A stretch of 64,000 bases of DNA from Hyaloscypha bicolor E (GCF_002865645.1 NW_020194615.1:620001-684000); one strand, 5' to 3'; positions 33,601 to 44,971 are shown, counted from the stretch's first letter. The notes: generated by a model not told the origin, from the letters alone. Program-made: numbers and translations.

Positions 33601-34765
33601 AAGTAGTATGGCTATGATCCTCATTCCACGATCCCCATGCATATTAGCATGTTTGCTCATTTCATGCTGCCCCCTCTTAGTAGCCCCCTAGAATTTTAGT
33701 TCTAAGATATGCTCTTTCTTGCCTCCTAGAATCTCCCGAATGTGAATCCGATGAGTGACAAACGTGTTATCCGAGCGTACAGCCTCAGATTTTATTTACA
33801 TTCTTGGAGAAAAAGGTATCCGGACCCTTGAATAACGGCGAGGCGTTTTAGAAATTGTCGAGCTCTTGTGATGGGAGAGTGGAAAGAGTGCTGGTACAAC
33901 TATGTCTGGTCCCTGACCGACTGAATTTCGGTTTCGCTTCTACCCATTAATGGATGCGGAATCATATTGTGTGCGAGAAGGTCGAAATGAATGGTTGTGG
34001 GGAGCGATGTTGTTGGGCGAAGATTTCTCGCAGAATTAGTTCCACCTTGTTGCTTGAAAAGCCAGCCATGATAAATTGGTAAAACGGTGCTGGGAAAGGA
34101 GTTGGAATTGGCGTTGGGTTGTCAACCGAAGAAGGAGCCCTTGAGCCATGATCATGATCGAGTTTTATGGATGGGGATATCTTCAAGGATTCCCTTGATG
34201 GACAACTTTTGCTGTTAATTGAGACAGATCTGCTCAATTTTGACGAGGTGATGTAGGATTTCCACAAGACTGGCGTTCATCAGACGTAACTCACATAAAG
34301 TTGATTCTCATGAGAGTAAAACCGGATGTAACAGGCTGGAAGTAATCAAATATTCGAACAGACTGATCCTGAGTCTACCCGGGATGGGGGGCCTGTCGCT
34401 TAACGCCCAAAACCGGCGAGACGCAGGAAGAACTGGTGAGATCGGAGTCTGAACTTTCACCAAGGTCTCACCCCCCCAGGTCCCCCAACAGCGATCAGCT
34501 TGTGTTGTCCTGTCTAGCCAAAAAACGCTTTGCCAACCACAGGAAAATGGGATCTTTCTGTGCCACCCAGTTGCCCGGCCTCTCAGCTATCCCACATCCC
34601 CGGATCCACCTCCGCGTAAGTGCGTACGATCAACATTGAGTCCGGCGTTTGTAACGTTGACCAATAGGCGCAATTAGAACTTGACGCGCTATTTCCAGTG
34701 CGAATAGGAAAAAGTTTGACCTTCACATTGGACAGCGTTCTACAGGGTACATTAGACCATCAACA
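33601..34765. other. No supported gene
   Basis: About 1.2 kb with short frames only. Nothing recognised. Confidence 0.4.
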
Positions 34766-35168
34766 ATGGACAAACAAGACGACGATCCAACCCTCGAGCA
34801 AGTGGATACGGCAGGACCCAGAATTTTCGTTATGAGCAGTAAACGGCCAAATTGAAAGGGATCGATGATGCTTTTCTTTTCACTGTTGATAAAGAGCCCA
34901 TAAGTTGGACCGCAGAAGAAGAATGCAAACTGCCATGGAAAATTGACCTGCGATTGATCCCTCCCGTGTGTCAAGTACCGAGCCTTCATTAATTCATTTT
35001 ACTCGCTGATTATTTCTCATACAGGTGCTCGTTGCATGTCTGCTCCAATATAGCGACACACAAAGCTACGATGTAGCCGCGATCTCCAGCTTAATTAAAG
35101 ACTTGAGGCTGTACGGCTTGACGAGCGACTCCCTCTTGAAGTTGGTTCCTCAAATAAACAGGCTCTGA
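34766..35168 (+). pseudogene. Relic of Dal5-type MFS transporter N-terminus
   Basis: An ATG at 34766 opens a short acidic N-terminus that hits a stop. In another frame the sequence continues EEECKLPWKIDLRLIP, then after an intron-like GTGTGT..ATACAG comes LLQYSDTQSYDVAAI and LIKDLRLYG, ending at a stop. These are the pre-TM1 and TM1/loop landmarks of allantoate-permease-like (anion:cation symporter) MFS proteins. Such proteins have about 500 residues; here only about 110 are left, with a frameshift and stops. Further fragments up to about 35480 are not clearly assignable. A dead transporter gene. Confidence 0.6.
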
Positions 35169-36097
35169 AATGGCCCAAGGGAGAATCAGAGGTGGCTGCC
35201 ACTTCCATGCTCTTATCTGTGCATGAAAAACCAGTATCGGAGAATAAAGCCCTCCTACTTACAGGGTCACAGTACACTCGACTACCGACTTCATCGTTAT
35301 CGAATTATCCTAGCATTGGCGTTCGCCCCCACGACCATCGCATGGAATATCATACTTTGGAAAAGTCCTCGAGACAATCTAGCTTCATTTCCAGATGGAC
35401 TTTGCATTGTACGTATCGCTTTCCCATTTGCCGTCGAAGAGCCTAAATTTTGCTGTCGAGGTGCAAAACCCGGACACCTCACGGTACTTGAATCTTAGCT
35501 CTGGAGAAATGCGCGCTGCTTGTCCAGCTCTTGACTGGCTCAAAATCAAAATCATTTGGCAGTTTCTCGCCTCTCGGGTATTAGAGCGAGGATTCGTAAA
35601 GTGTCAGCCTCACAAATGTTGCCAGCTCGCGACAGCGTGCACCTTTATTCACGTGACACCGATAATAATGTTTTGAGGCAACCTAAAGAGAGTTTAGTCT
35701 TCCAATCTTTCTTACATAGCATAGGTTATTTTATTTCCATTATTAATCACATTTACACTCATCGTGGTCATTTGATGTTTTCCCTCGGATTCTCCTCCTC
35801 GAGGGCTTCAGGGGGCGGTAAGCGAGCTCGCCTAATCCGCCTCCGAAAAGCTCCCTCCAACATCAATTATTAATAATCACTAGCACACCATCGAAAATGG
35901 GGTCCACATCAACTCAAACCAAGATTGGCTTATCTTGAAAGGCGTCATCTTCTCGTAGTTGTCGCCATCAACAAGGATGAATGAAAACATATCTATAAGA
36001 ACGACATGTGTGCCTTCAAGTCTGCGAGATTGAGAGACGCTCGCTGTTTCCCTACTTGCAAAGCCCTACCTGCAAGTAAACTTGAATCATCACCACA
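35169..36097. other. Intergenic, possible further transporter debris
   Basis: Overlapping short frames. Some may be decayed remains of the transporter relic, but nothing can be assigned. It also holds the promoter of the gene at 36098. Confidence 0.35.
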
Positions 36098-37207
36098 ATG
36101 CCTACGGAATTCATCTCCCTGACCTCACCCAATGCCTCTACGGAGCTCAACCCCTTAGGCGGCCCCAACGAACCAATCGACCCCACCTATCTAAACCGCT
36201 ACGCGAAAGCCCTCGACGACTATGCCTTCAACTACACTCTAGTCCCCTACGACAGTTCCTGGTTCGATCCTTTCACCATCGGAGCCACCATCGCAGCCGC
36301 AACCAAAAACCTCAAGATCATAATTGCTCTCCGGCCAAACACGCTCTATCCCACCGTGGCAGCGAAAGCCTTGGCAACTTTGGACCAGCTTTCCTCCGGC
36401 CGTGCAGTGGTGCATTTCATCGCCGGCGGTTCGGACGCAGAGCAAGCTAAGGAAGGTGACTTTCTCAACAAAGAGGAGCGGTACGGACGTCTTGAAGAGT
36501 ATATCAAGATCCTGCGCCGAGCATGGGAGTCAGCTGAACCATTCGATTGGGAAGGGAAGTATTTCCAGTTCAAACAATTCAGTAATCGCGTCAGGCCTGT
36601 GAATGGCACGATTCCGGTCTCCGTTGGGGGTTCAAGTGATGAAGCGTATCGAGTTGGTGGGAGTCTGGCTGATATCTTTGGCCTTTGGGGCGAGCCATTG
36701 AAGGAGACAAGGGAGCAGGTTGACCGGATCCATGCTGAAGCCGAAAAGGCTGGCCGTGCTCCGAATTGCAGGCCGAGAATTTGGGTTACGTTCCGACCTA
36801 TTGTTGCAGAGACTGATGATCTTGCTTGGGCTAAGGCTCATCGTACGCTCGGTGTGTTGAAGGAGAATCGAGCGAATAGAACTGGCAAAGTCCCAGCTGA
36901 TGCACCAAAACCGCAGAACGTGGGGTCGCAGAGATTGCTTGATATTGCTGCGAGAGGGGAGGTGCAGGACAGGGCGCTCTGGTATCCAACTGTTACAGCC
37001 ACGAATGCAAGGGGTGCATCGACGGCACTGGTTGGAAGTTATGAGACAGTTACTGAGTCCATCTTGGATTATGTTGATTTAGGGGCGGAGTTGATTTCAA
37101 TTCGGGGGTACGATAACTTGAATGATGCTATTGATTACGGGCGGTATATTCTGCCAAGGGTTCGGGAAGGTTTAAAGGAGAGGGAGACTCGGGCTCGGGT
37201 AGCATAA
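36098..37207 (+). CDS. Luciferase-like (FMNH2-dependent) monooxygenase, SsuD type
   Basis: Intronless, 369 residues, close to the usual size of alkanesulfonate monooxygenases. A TIM-barrel of the bacterial luciferase-like superfamily is indicated by FDPFTIGATIAAATKNLKII, ALRPNTLYPTVAAKALATLD, SSGRAVVHFIAGGSD, then ERYGRLEEYIKILRRAW and PVSVGGSSDEAY. The C-terminal GSYETVTESILDYVDLG, ISIRGYDNL and YILPRVRE match the end of the barrel. These enzymes use reduced flavin supplied by a partner reductase to cleave sulfonates or similar compounds; none is encoded nearby. No intron and a bacterial-style family could point to ancient horizontal acquisition, but codon use does not stand out by eye. Cytosolic. 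Confidence 0.92.
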   Translation: MPTEFISLTSPNASTELNPLGGPNEPIDPTYLNRYAKALDDYAFNYTLVPYDSSWFDPFTIGATIAAATKNLKIIIALRPNTLYPTVAAKALATLDQLSSGRAVVHFIAGGSDAEQAKEGDFLNKEERYGRLEEYIKILRRAWESAEPFDWEGKYFQFKQFSNRVRPVNGTIPVSVGGSSDEAYRVGGSLADIFGLWGEPLKETREQVDRIHAEAEKAGRAPNCRPRIWVTFRPIVAETDDLAWAKAHRTLGVLKENRANRTGKVPADAPKPQNVGSQRLLDIAARGEVQDRALWYPTVTATNARGASTALVGSYETVTESILDYVDLGAELISIRGYDNLNDAIDYGRYILPRVREGLKERETRARVA

Positions 37208-37616
37208 ATAGTATCCTTCGATTATCAATTCACCACTTCATGAGAGACGTGTGGCATATCTAAATGGCAGTTCCATTGTCTAGTTCGGGCGATTTGAAAA
37301 CTCAGAATGTACTATGAAATATGGAACATGCACACACGCGTTGAGACAACTTTACTGGATGACCAATCCAAATGGTATAACTTTGCTAATGTCCAGAAAT
37401 GTTTTAAACAAGGTGAACAACAAATGTCAGTGTTCCGAGCTCGGAAAGAAGATTCATACCTGAAATATACTACCTAAAAAAGGGCAATGTTTGAAACGTC
37501 GATAAATCGTTTTATCAATCTCAAATGACATGATTATCGAGCGCAATCAGATGTTGATCACCAGCCGTAACTCAAAATTCCGAACCAACAGAGAACAATG
37601 CGCTTCCACCTAATTA
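37208..37616. other. Convergent intergenic spacer
   Basis: About 410 bp between convergent genes. AT-rich, no gene. Confidence 0.5.
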
Positions 37617-40600
37617 TCAGTCTTCATCCTCTTCTTCATCCGGTTCTTCATCCTCACCACCATTATAATAACCACCATGTTCAGTAGACATGTGAGTATA
37701 AATTGCGTTCTCGTCGAACTTCCCCCCACAAAAGAAGCACCAGTGCGTTCCACAACCATCGACTGTGCATGTGATATGGTCGCAACCAGAGGTTTTTTCG
37801 GTCATTGTACCACAGCCCGGGCATTTCTTGATCTTATCGCCCTTATGATCTTTGCAGTCATCACACACCCAGTCTTGCAATTCGACTGGTGCTCCGGCTG
37901 CGCATACGCGCTCAATGTACCGCTTGGCGTAGCCACATTGACGGCACCATGCTGAGATCCACTGTCCTTTGTCTCTGACGGCAATGGCTAGGTCACCGAC
38001 TGCGTGGATGCCCATTCCGTACTTGGCGAGAGTCTTCGCTGTTGGGTCGCGACGACAAAATGGGCAAGAAAGAGCAGCAGTGTTGATAATTCGACCGCAC
38101 CCGTTGAGACCATACCAACCCTTCAGACAACCCTTACATATCCGCTGCGAACACCCCGTTCTGCCACACGCTCGCAGTACATCGGATTTTTTAAATGATG
38201 AGAAACAGAGCGAGCAGGTCCCGGACTCTGTCTTCCGGCGGGAGATCCAGGATTTCAGTTCTTCCACGAGCTCTGGAACATTGCGAACCAGCTTGCCATT
38301 TAGGGCGAGCTTCAGGTTCTGATATTCTGGAAAGACCTCGACTTTGGTGGTAAAATCTGCAGCACCAGCTTTGGCGATTGTATGAAAGAGAGAGCGCTTG
38401 CTGAATGGCTCAGCGATTTTCTTGTTCTCGTTTTTCAATAGCCAGGCAGTGGTGTTCTCGTCGGTCAGCTTGTTGGCTGTGGTTTCGACGGTGACGACTG
38501 TCTTTCGGCCGTTAGCACACGCGTAGCATTTGAAGTCCTTCATATCCGTTGGACGATAGGACATTGGGTAGATCACTCGGTTCAGGCAATCTGTGCATTC
38601 GACAAATGGAGCTGGCGTCTTGCTGTTGGTCCGGCAATAATAGCACTTTGGCTTGACATTCAATGCTTCAGGGCGATAAACGACGTATTGAGCTCGGCAA
38701 GTCCTGATGTTGCATTCGACCCACACGAGTGGAGTGGTTTCTTTGTCTTCCTTGGTGACTCGTGCTGCGATAGCATCCTTGGCTGCTTTGCGTTCTGCGG
38801 CAGACGTCTTTGTATCCGCTTCAACCGTTTCGACCCCTAAACAAAGCCCGCACTTTCCATTCAAACCCATGATAGTGACTGAACGGGGGAAGTCGCAAGA
38901 TCGACAAATAGCTGTTGGACCCATTGGTACCGGGGTCTTCCCTGGTGTCCATCCAATTCGGGCAGTCAATTCTGTTTCGAGATTCATCTCAAGCAGCTTG
39001 TAAGTGACGAGGCAGTCAAACAGCGCTCGATCCGAATACTTTAGCAAAGTCTCCGCCTGCTTGGTAGTATCTGTAACCTTTGGAGGCGTCAGCAAACCGA
39101 TACATTGACGTTTTGCAAGACGTCGTTCATCCTTCAGGTTGGTACTCACAGCTTCTGGCTTCTCTGCTTGCCTCTTCTGATACGCTGAATCAGCATCCAG
39201 TAATAGAGACAGGCAGCTCGTATTCCATGTTTCAGGAACTTCGATATTGTTCCATCGGTCTCGCCACAATAGCATCTCCTGGTCAGCTGCTTCTTGAAGA
39301 GGCTTGACTCCCAGTCGGATGCTGAGCGCTGCAAGTAATGCAGCTGGGCGTGCTCCAAGCATTGTGCCAGGGACCACAATGTGAAGCAAGATCTTCCAAA
39401 ACTTGCGCTTGAACTCTGTTGATGCAAGTGCCATAGGGATTCTTGGCGTTTCCGTTTCCGAAGCAGCAGCAATATGTGCAGGCATCTCCTCGGCGGAATT
39501 GATGTACGTCAGGCGTGTCAATACTCGACCGAGACGACGCAGGATTCTGTAATCGCAAGACCGACCGATTTCAAGCAGCTCGTCGCGTCGGAAGGACGTG
39601 ATAGGCTTTGATTCTTCTTCATCCTCGTCGGTTTCGTGGGTGAAGACCAGAGTTGGATCCAGACAGACGCACGGGAAGCGTTGAGAAGCTGGAACTGACT
39701 CAATGGCTTCCGTCACCTCAGTAGTATAGTCGTATGATTCTTCTAGCCACGCTTTCATTCGAGCTTTCTCATCTCCGTTCTGGATGCGATCGACTTGATG
39801 GCCGAAAGCAGTTATGGCCTCGTCACGTGCTGGATTCTCTCGATCGTTACAAACCGCCCTCCATAGTGAGCCAAAGACTGGATTAAGAGAGATTGTGGCG
39901 ACGTCCTCAGCAATAATCTTCTGCAAATGCTCGATCGCAGTCTTCTTGTATCGCTCGTCGACAGAATAGCGCTTCGCGAAGTCTAAAACTGGAGTTTCTT
40001 TCAGTCCAGGCAGATGCTTCTTTAGGACTTCAGCGGTACATCGTATTTTCGTAATGTTCTCACCACTCGCTGCAGAACGTGAATGGGTGGCCAAGAAGAA
40101 TGGCTGTGCATCCGGGTCCCGCTCATTCAGGAGCTTCTTCATACCATTGATGGAGATATACCGCGTCAGATAGGCTGGAAATTCTATATTTGCCGATGTA
40201 CCAGCTTTCTCCGCACCCATCCAGGCTAGGAGGACCTCCACAGTCACTTTCGAAATGCTTGCTGGCTTCGAGTCCGTCAAATAGAAAGCCGCACCGCCGG
40301 TCATTGCAGACAGGTAGTTGTAGTATCCAGCGTAGGCAAAAGGCATATCTTTCTCGAGGATGGAAAAGACTTGGGCTTTCTTCTCCCCAGATCGTCCGGA
40401 AAGCCACTTGGATGCGGAGACCCAGTCGACGAAATGGGGTCCGAAGCCACCGTAGGAGGTTTCCATTTTGAGTGCCTTGCGTTCTGGGCCCAAGTTTGAG
40501 CAGGAGTCGGAGGTGTCGCCATTGAATGGTGTATGTGGGGGAGCGTCAGTATACAGCAATATGATGGTACAGGCGTCAGTTCTCATCAGCTCGTACGCCA

Positions 40601-40994
40601 TAGCCAGACCGGTCTTGGTCGCCTCAGGGCCATCTCCACCTCCAATAGGTTCGAGCTTCTTGGCCATTTTGATCAAATCTATCTGCTGATCCTGGAACAT
40701 TGTTTGTGTCAGATGTGCCTCCAGATATTGGGATATTGATGGAGAATCTACCTGTGAATCCCGGGACAGTGAAGTCGATGGGGAAAGCCATCCTGACCAC
40801 TCTAGCAGCTGTTGATCGCAGTAGTCGCGGTAAGCCAGAAGTCCGATTCTGGAGAAGCAGTCTGTAAGAGTTGAGATCTCGATAATTTGAGGGAGAGAGT
40901 GTTGGAGTGAATTCAAATAAGAGCTCATCGAGTATGTCGCATCGACTAAAACGAGGAGGTCATAGACCTCTGGCTTAGAGTGGGACTCCATCAT
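37617..40994 (-). CDS. VWA domain + RBR-type zinc-finger protein (putative E3 ubiquitin ligase)
   Basis: Intronless, 1125 residues from ATG 40994. The frame is open to 41108, but a TATA sequence (ctatataagc) at about 41062-41073 lies downstream of that codon, so 40994 or 40991 is the likely start. Residues about 10-270 form a von Willebrand factor A domain with a MIDAS-like DATYS (D18, T20, S22) and a GDGPEA loop. The middle is alpha-helical, then come zinc-ribbon-like CxxC pairs (CRSCDF, CGLC, CYYC, CTDC, CYAC). The C-terminal 200 residues look like RING-IBR-RING: CSLCFSSF and CSQRICKGC, then CRQC and CDDC, and a RING2-like CPGCGTMTEKTSGCDHITC whose SGC cysteine matches the catalytic position of RBR ligases. 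An acidic tail (GGEDEEPDEEEDED) ends the protein. Ubiquitin transfer is inferred. Confidence 0.88.
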   Translation of the reverse strand: MMESHSKPEVYDLLVLVDATYSMSSYLNSLQHSLPQIIEISTLTDCFSRIGLLAYRDYCDQQLLEWSGWLSPSTSLSRDSQVDSPSISQYLEAHLTQTMFQDQQIDLIKMAKKLEPIGGGDGPEATKTGLAMAYELMRTDACTIILLYTDAPPHTPFNGDTSDSCSNLGPERKALKMETSYGGFGPHFVDWVSASKWLSGRSGEKKAQVFSILEKDMPFAYAGYYNYLSAMTGGAAFYLTDSKPASISKVTVEVLLAWMGAEKAGTSANIEFPAYLTRYISINGMKKLLNERDPDAQPFFLATHSRSAASGENITKIRCTAEVLKKHLPGLKETPVLDFAKRYSVDERYKKTAIEHLQKIIAEDVATISLNPVFGSLWRAVCNDRENPARDEAITAFGHQVDRIQNGDEKARMKAWLEESYDYTTEVTEAIESVPASQRFPCVCLDPTLVFTHETDEDEEESKPITSFRRDELLEIGRSCDYRILRRLGRVLTRLTYINSAEEMPAHIAAASETETPRIPMALASTEFKRKFWKILLHIVVPGTMLGARPAALLAALSIRLGVKPLQEAADQEMLLWRDRWNNIEVPETWNTSCLSLLLDADSAYQKRQAEKPEAVSTNLKDERRLAKRQCIGLLTPPKVTDTTKQAETLLKYSDRALFDCLVTYKLLEMNLETELTARIGWTPGKTPVPMGPTAICRSCDFPRSVTIMGLNGKCGLCLGVETVEADTKTSAAERKAAKDAIAARVTKEDKETTPLVWVECNIRTCRAQYVVYRPEALNVKPKCYYCRTNSKTPAPFVECTDCLNRVIYPMSYRPTDMKDFKCYACANGRKTVVTVETTANKLTDENTTAWLLKNENKKIAEPFSKRSLFHTIAKAGAADFTTKVEVFPEYQNLKLALNGKLVRNVPELVEELKSWISRRKTESGTCSLCFSSFKKSDVLRACGRTGCSQRICKGCLKGWYGLNGCGRIINTAALSCPFCRRDPTAKTLAKYGMGIHAVGDLAIAVRDKGQWISAWCRQCGYAKRYIERVCAAGAPVELQDWVCDDCKDHKGDKIKKCPGCGTMTEKTSGCDHITCTVDGCGTHWCFFCGGKFDENAIYTHMSTEHGGYYNGGEDEEPDEEEDED

Positions 40995-41061
40995 GACTGA
41001 AGTTAAAGATAACGCAGTGCAGAATGCGCTCTCTGAGGAGCATGAATTGAGTGTCCGGAGG

Positions 41062-41073
41062 AGCTTATATAGC
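41062..41073 (-). promoter_or_regulatory. TATA box of the VWA-RBR gene
   Basis: On the minus strand the sequence reads ctatataagc, about 70 bp upstream of the ATG at 40994. It supports starting the protein at 40994 rather than 41108. Confidence 0.55.
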
Positions 41074-42799
41074 GGTGAAACATGCCCAGGTGCCAAGCCC
41101 CTAAACACGTGACACAGAGGGCACTAGGGGGGGCCAGGTGCCATGCAACAAAGGATTACTCCTGGATGACAGGAGCAATTGCTGACCTAAGATGAACCAG
41201 ATCAGAGAGTCTCGAGCGAATATTTAAAGAAAGGACGAGCTCGCGTGGCGAAGGTGGAGTTTGTAGCTGCAAAACGTGACTCACTTGAACGTCCCGAGTT
41301 CTGAACTTGAATCTCGATGATATCAGTGAATGTCTAGAGTCATACCAAGGCAATCACGGCCGTTTATTTGCTCCCGAAAAATCACTTGACGTCCAGGAGG
41401 GAGTTGGTCGATTTAAATAATGACTGTTTCGGCGAGGGGGCGTGACTCAGGAAGCAGTGCAGAATGAACCGAACCGCATTGGGACATTCAGCCCAAGTCA
41501 TCCTCGCCTCGCAAATTGCTCTGCTGTAAAGGAGGAGCAGCGCCAGCGCCATCGCGGGAAGCTGCGCCTGCTTACTGAAGCTGATGAGAAGGAAAGTGCG
41601 TTGTGGAAATTGAGCTCTCGTCTTCCTCGGGGTTTGGCGGTGGCGGTGTATTTTAAGCGTGTGGCTTGCAGGCTTAGCGACGAATTCAGGGGCTGTGGCG
41701 TTCCCTCAAAAGCCCTTTTCTTCAGAGGCGATCCTTCAGAACCTCCTCGATTGATATCTTGATGTCTTTTATCTATTCTCCTCTATTCATTAAGTGTTTC
41801 ACGTCTTTTCGTCTTCAATATTCTCAAGCAGGCTATAGACAGTCCAATTGGGAGAGAAGAGGATGGAGCAAGTAGATTTCACGACTCGCAGCTAGATTTG
41901 GCGAACATGGTAGAGATAATGCGCAGCATCGAGGAATTTCTTGCGGATTCGAGTAGTCTCAATGGAAGAAACTATATTCTCTTGTGCATTTCATGAGCCA
42001 GAAGTCCTGAAGGGGAGGGTTCAAATTTATATTTCGCCGAGAGCCGCCTTCGGATCCCTAACTTGTAGTCAGAGTTGAACTCAGTTACAGGCCGAGGACT
42101 TGGGTACTATGGGTACTTATCAAATATGCACTGCACCTCATTCTGTATTGGCGAATCACATGGTTTGTCCAGTCATTATCCTCTCCGGCAGAAACTCTGT
42201 CCCTTACCACCATATCCATCGACTCAAAGTTGTCATTGGCCCCTTCTCGGCTCCCTACATTCTCATCCGCTCCCAGAGATAGGCAGAGTGCTATCTCAAC
42301 TGTCATATATCTTGGCGCACTCATACATATGCGAGCATGAGTGAAACTGGTACAGAGACAGACCCTCAGTCCAATGTCTTGTGCGGGCCACCCCCCGCGA
42401 ACGCAGCAAGTACACAAACATTCGACTTTTGGTGACCCGCCCTTCTCGGCATATCTTATTATTGAATTAAACTATGATTTCAACATTCCAAGCTGACATA
42501 AGACTGTGGTCTTAGTTGCTACAGCCCTAACTTACCCCATCCACCCCCCGAAACTGCGTGGGAAGGAGACTATAATTCGATGTTTGACCGTTCCTGGTCC
42601 GTTACAGTAAAGGCGATGACCACTAGCAACCCCGTAATTAGCAGTACAGTGCGGATCACTGTGGTCCTCAACCTTCCATGTATGGGCAGGAAAGGCAGCA
42701 GCCTGCATTTTCACCCCTCCTATAACTTTCTCGCCTATGGGTGACCCCTCAAGCTCCCTTTATGCCTCAGAGTTCAAACGTGTCCTTGTTCCACTACCT
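41074..42799. other. Intergenic, no supported gene
   Basis: About 1.7 kb. Short frames only. A cacgtgac site lies near 41106, upstream of the VWA-RBR gene. Confidence 0.4.
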
Positions 42800-44097
42800 C
42801 AGGTTCTTTTCTCAGCTTCCCCACCATGTTGTAGCAGCTGTACCTTCACCGCTGGCAATGCACAAGTGTATCACTGGCAACCCCTACAGGTACATGTAGT
42901 TTCACCGTTTGTGAATGAAGCCAGCTTTACATTGCTTTCTCTTTACTGTCCTCAACACCCACTAAAAAGTTTTAAGCAACTGACCATCCACATATATTAC
43001 GTTCGAGACAATATTCGCCAGTGCTCAGTGTGGAATCGTTGGTTCAGCAGTTTACAGATCGACCACACTTGCATTTGACCAAAGCAATGCCTCGACTGCG
43101 AATCCGTACGGTTACGACCCCCCTCTCACCTGGGTGCCAGATATGTTTACAAGCTCAGTATTCACTGCGGTTGATTGGAAGACTAAGTAAGAAATAATCA
43201 TACAGCTTTGATTAGAAACGTTCATGATAATCAAAGTATTACCTGCACAAACATAAGAACTACAATTTACAGCCATAGCTTATTACCCTACTTCGACGCC
43301 TCCCAGCCAGACAATTGCCACTTCTGCAGCACCGTCGATATCACAACACCTCACCACTAATATGAAGGCTCCGGTATTCTATTCCGCCTGTAGTCCCGCG
43401 AATCATGCTCCGCCCACAAATATCTCGGATTCCTGAGGTTGTTACCAGGTTTTACCATTGGAAGGCCCCCATCCACCGCCAACTCCGTCTCGGCATTAGT
43501 CTTTGAGGCGCGAACTTTGATGCCTGGTAGTGTGATCACCTACTCCAGCACTGTTTTATCTTTACTGCCAAACGGAGGAGCACTGAGCACCGGGGGAACT
43601 AGCATGTGTTGAGATTATGAGGCCTCCTTTGTCCACCTAATATCTTTTACTCTTATTGTGGTATCCAAAGAGACCTTCTCCTCTAGCATTAGACAATTAA
43701 TTAAGCTTCTACACCCATCTGAATTCCATATCAAGTGCCATGATAAAGAACTCCTTTGTTTTACTTCATTTCAAATATTCAGATTCTTGATCAGTTCTAC
43801 ATGGTCGGAACTCAATCCCTCTCAGCTAGCGGGCCTGCAGTAACGGTTTCTGACAAAACATGTTCTGTCGTTCCAGGTGGTGCTTCGATAGTTGTAGATG
43901 GCTCAACCGAAGCTACAAGCTTTGCAACCCAAGCCGCCCACGAAGAGCCTCGCAAGATATATGTCCTGGCTATGTTTTTGGTTCGCAGACACTGATAGCG
44001 GGCAGACTACCTATAACCTTTCCAGGGACTGTGTTGAGTCTTGAGCATGATGGAGCGAATGTTCAACCTGTCGAGGGTGATCGTGATAACGTGAGCT
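42800..44097 (+). pseudogene. Relic of secreted repeat-containing protein gene
   Basis: Protein-like segments occur in order but in shifting frames: a cysteine cluster (PPCCSSCTFTAGNAQVYHW) near 42820, then YITFETIFASAQCGIVGS and YDPPLTWVPDMFTSSVF at about 42990-43185. Two C-terminal modules follow of the kind GTQSLSASGPAVTV and GSQTLIAGRLPITFPGT at about 43800-43915 and 43970-44075. This arrangement is typical of filamentous-fungal secreted or GPI-type proteins with repeated GSQTLxPGGPAxTVSGT modules. Frameshifts separate the parts and no complete frame survives. The signal peptide is not found. The last codons are interrupted by the MITE starting at 44098. Confidence 0.6.
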
Positions 44098-44971
44098 GGC
44101 AGTGTGGGCTCCGATAAATTATCGATCGGGATTATCGATTAGTAATCGTTATCGGCTAATCGATTGATAAACGATCGATATCGATAATTATCGTTGATAA
44201 AAGTGGGCCCCAGCTATTAAGCGAGCCCTATTACATGAACATCTCGCTTTCTAGTTCAATTATAAACCGATTAGTATAAAGATTAATATAAAAGTAGACT
44301 ATTATTACTATACTATTATATTTCTATTTAATAGTCTATTATATAATATAGATAATATAATTATTGCTAATACTATCGATGCAATGGGGCTCGCTTAATG
44401 GCTGGGCCCGCTTTTATCAATAATTCCATTGATAAAAGTGGGCCCAGCCAGCCATTAAGCGAGCCCATCGATAATTCCATTGATAAAAGTGGGCCCAGCC
44501 AGCCATTGAGCGAGCCCATCGATAATTCCATCGATAAAAGTGGGCCCAGCCAGCCATTAAGCGAGCCCATCGATAATTCCATCGATAATAGTGGGTCCCA
44601 GGGCCTTGGCAATACTACAGGGCCACTACAGGGCCAATACGCTATATTTACAGGCCTTAGACCGCCTTTACAGTACTAAATCTATTAATAATAGTGGGTC
44701 CAGGGCCTTGGTAGTACGACAGGGCTACTACAGTGCTAATGCGCTATATTTATAGGCCTTATACCGCCTTTACTAAATCGGAATTCTGCTATAGTAAAGA
44801 AAAGGTGGTATGAGGCCTATAAATATAGCGCATTGGCCCTGTAGTGGCCCTGTAGTATTGCCAAGGCCTTAGTTCGATAATTATCGTAATCGATGGTCGA
44901 TTATCGATTATCGAAAAATTAGCGCGATTATCTAATCGTCGCTTATCGAGCTTATCGGAGCCCACACTGCC
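44098..44971. mobile_element. Palindromic MITE, 874 bp, hAT-like ends
   Basis: The ends are GGCAGTGTGGGCTCCGATAA on the left and the same sequence inverted on the right (ttatcggagcccacactgcc). The element is flanked by direct repeats GTGAGC (44091-44096 and 44972-44977). Subterminal regions are dense in cgataattatcgat-type palindromes. The interior holds an AT-rich insert, a 51-bp tandem array and internal copies of an agggccttgg..ccaaggcct segment in both orientations (44600-44676, 44701-44777, 44800-44875). No transposase. The CAGTGTG start is shared with the MITE at 32561. Confidence 0.85.
44431..44590 (+). repeat. 51-bp tandem repeat inside MITE
   Basis: About three copies of a 51-bp unit beginning GATAAAAGTGGGCCCAGCC, each containing the palindromes gggccc and atcgat. 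The unit resembles the subterminal sequence of the same element, so it may have arisen by slippage during transposition or replication. Confidence 0.85.

Noticed and set aside
40995..41108. 38-residue N-terminal extension of the VWA-RBR protein
   Set aside because: The TATA-like sequence lies inside it, downstream of its ATG, so the transcript probably starts later.
44398..44679. Reading frames with NSIDKSGPSQP-type repeats on both strands
   Set aside because: They are products of the 51-bp tandem array inside the MITE, not a protein gene.
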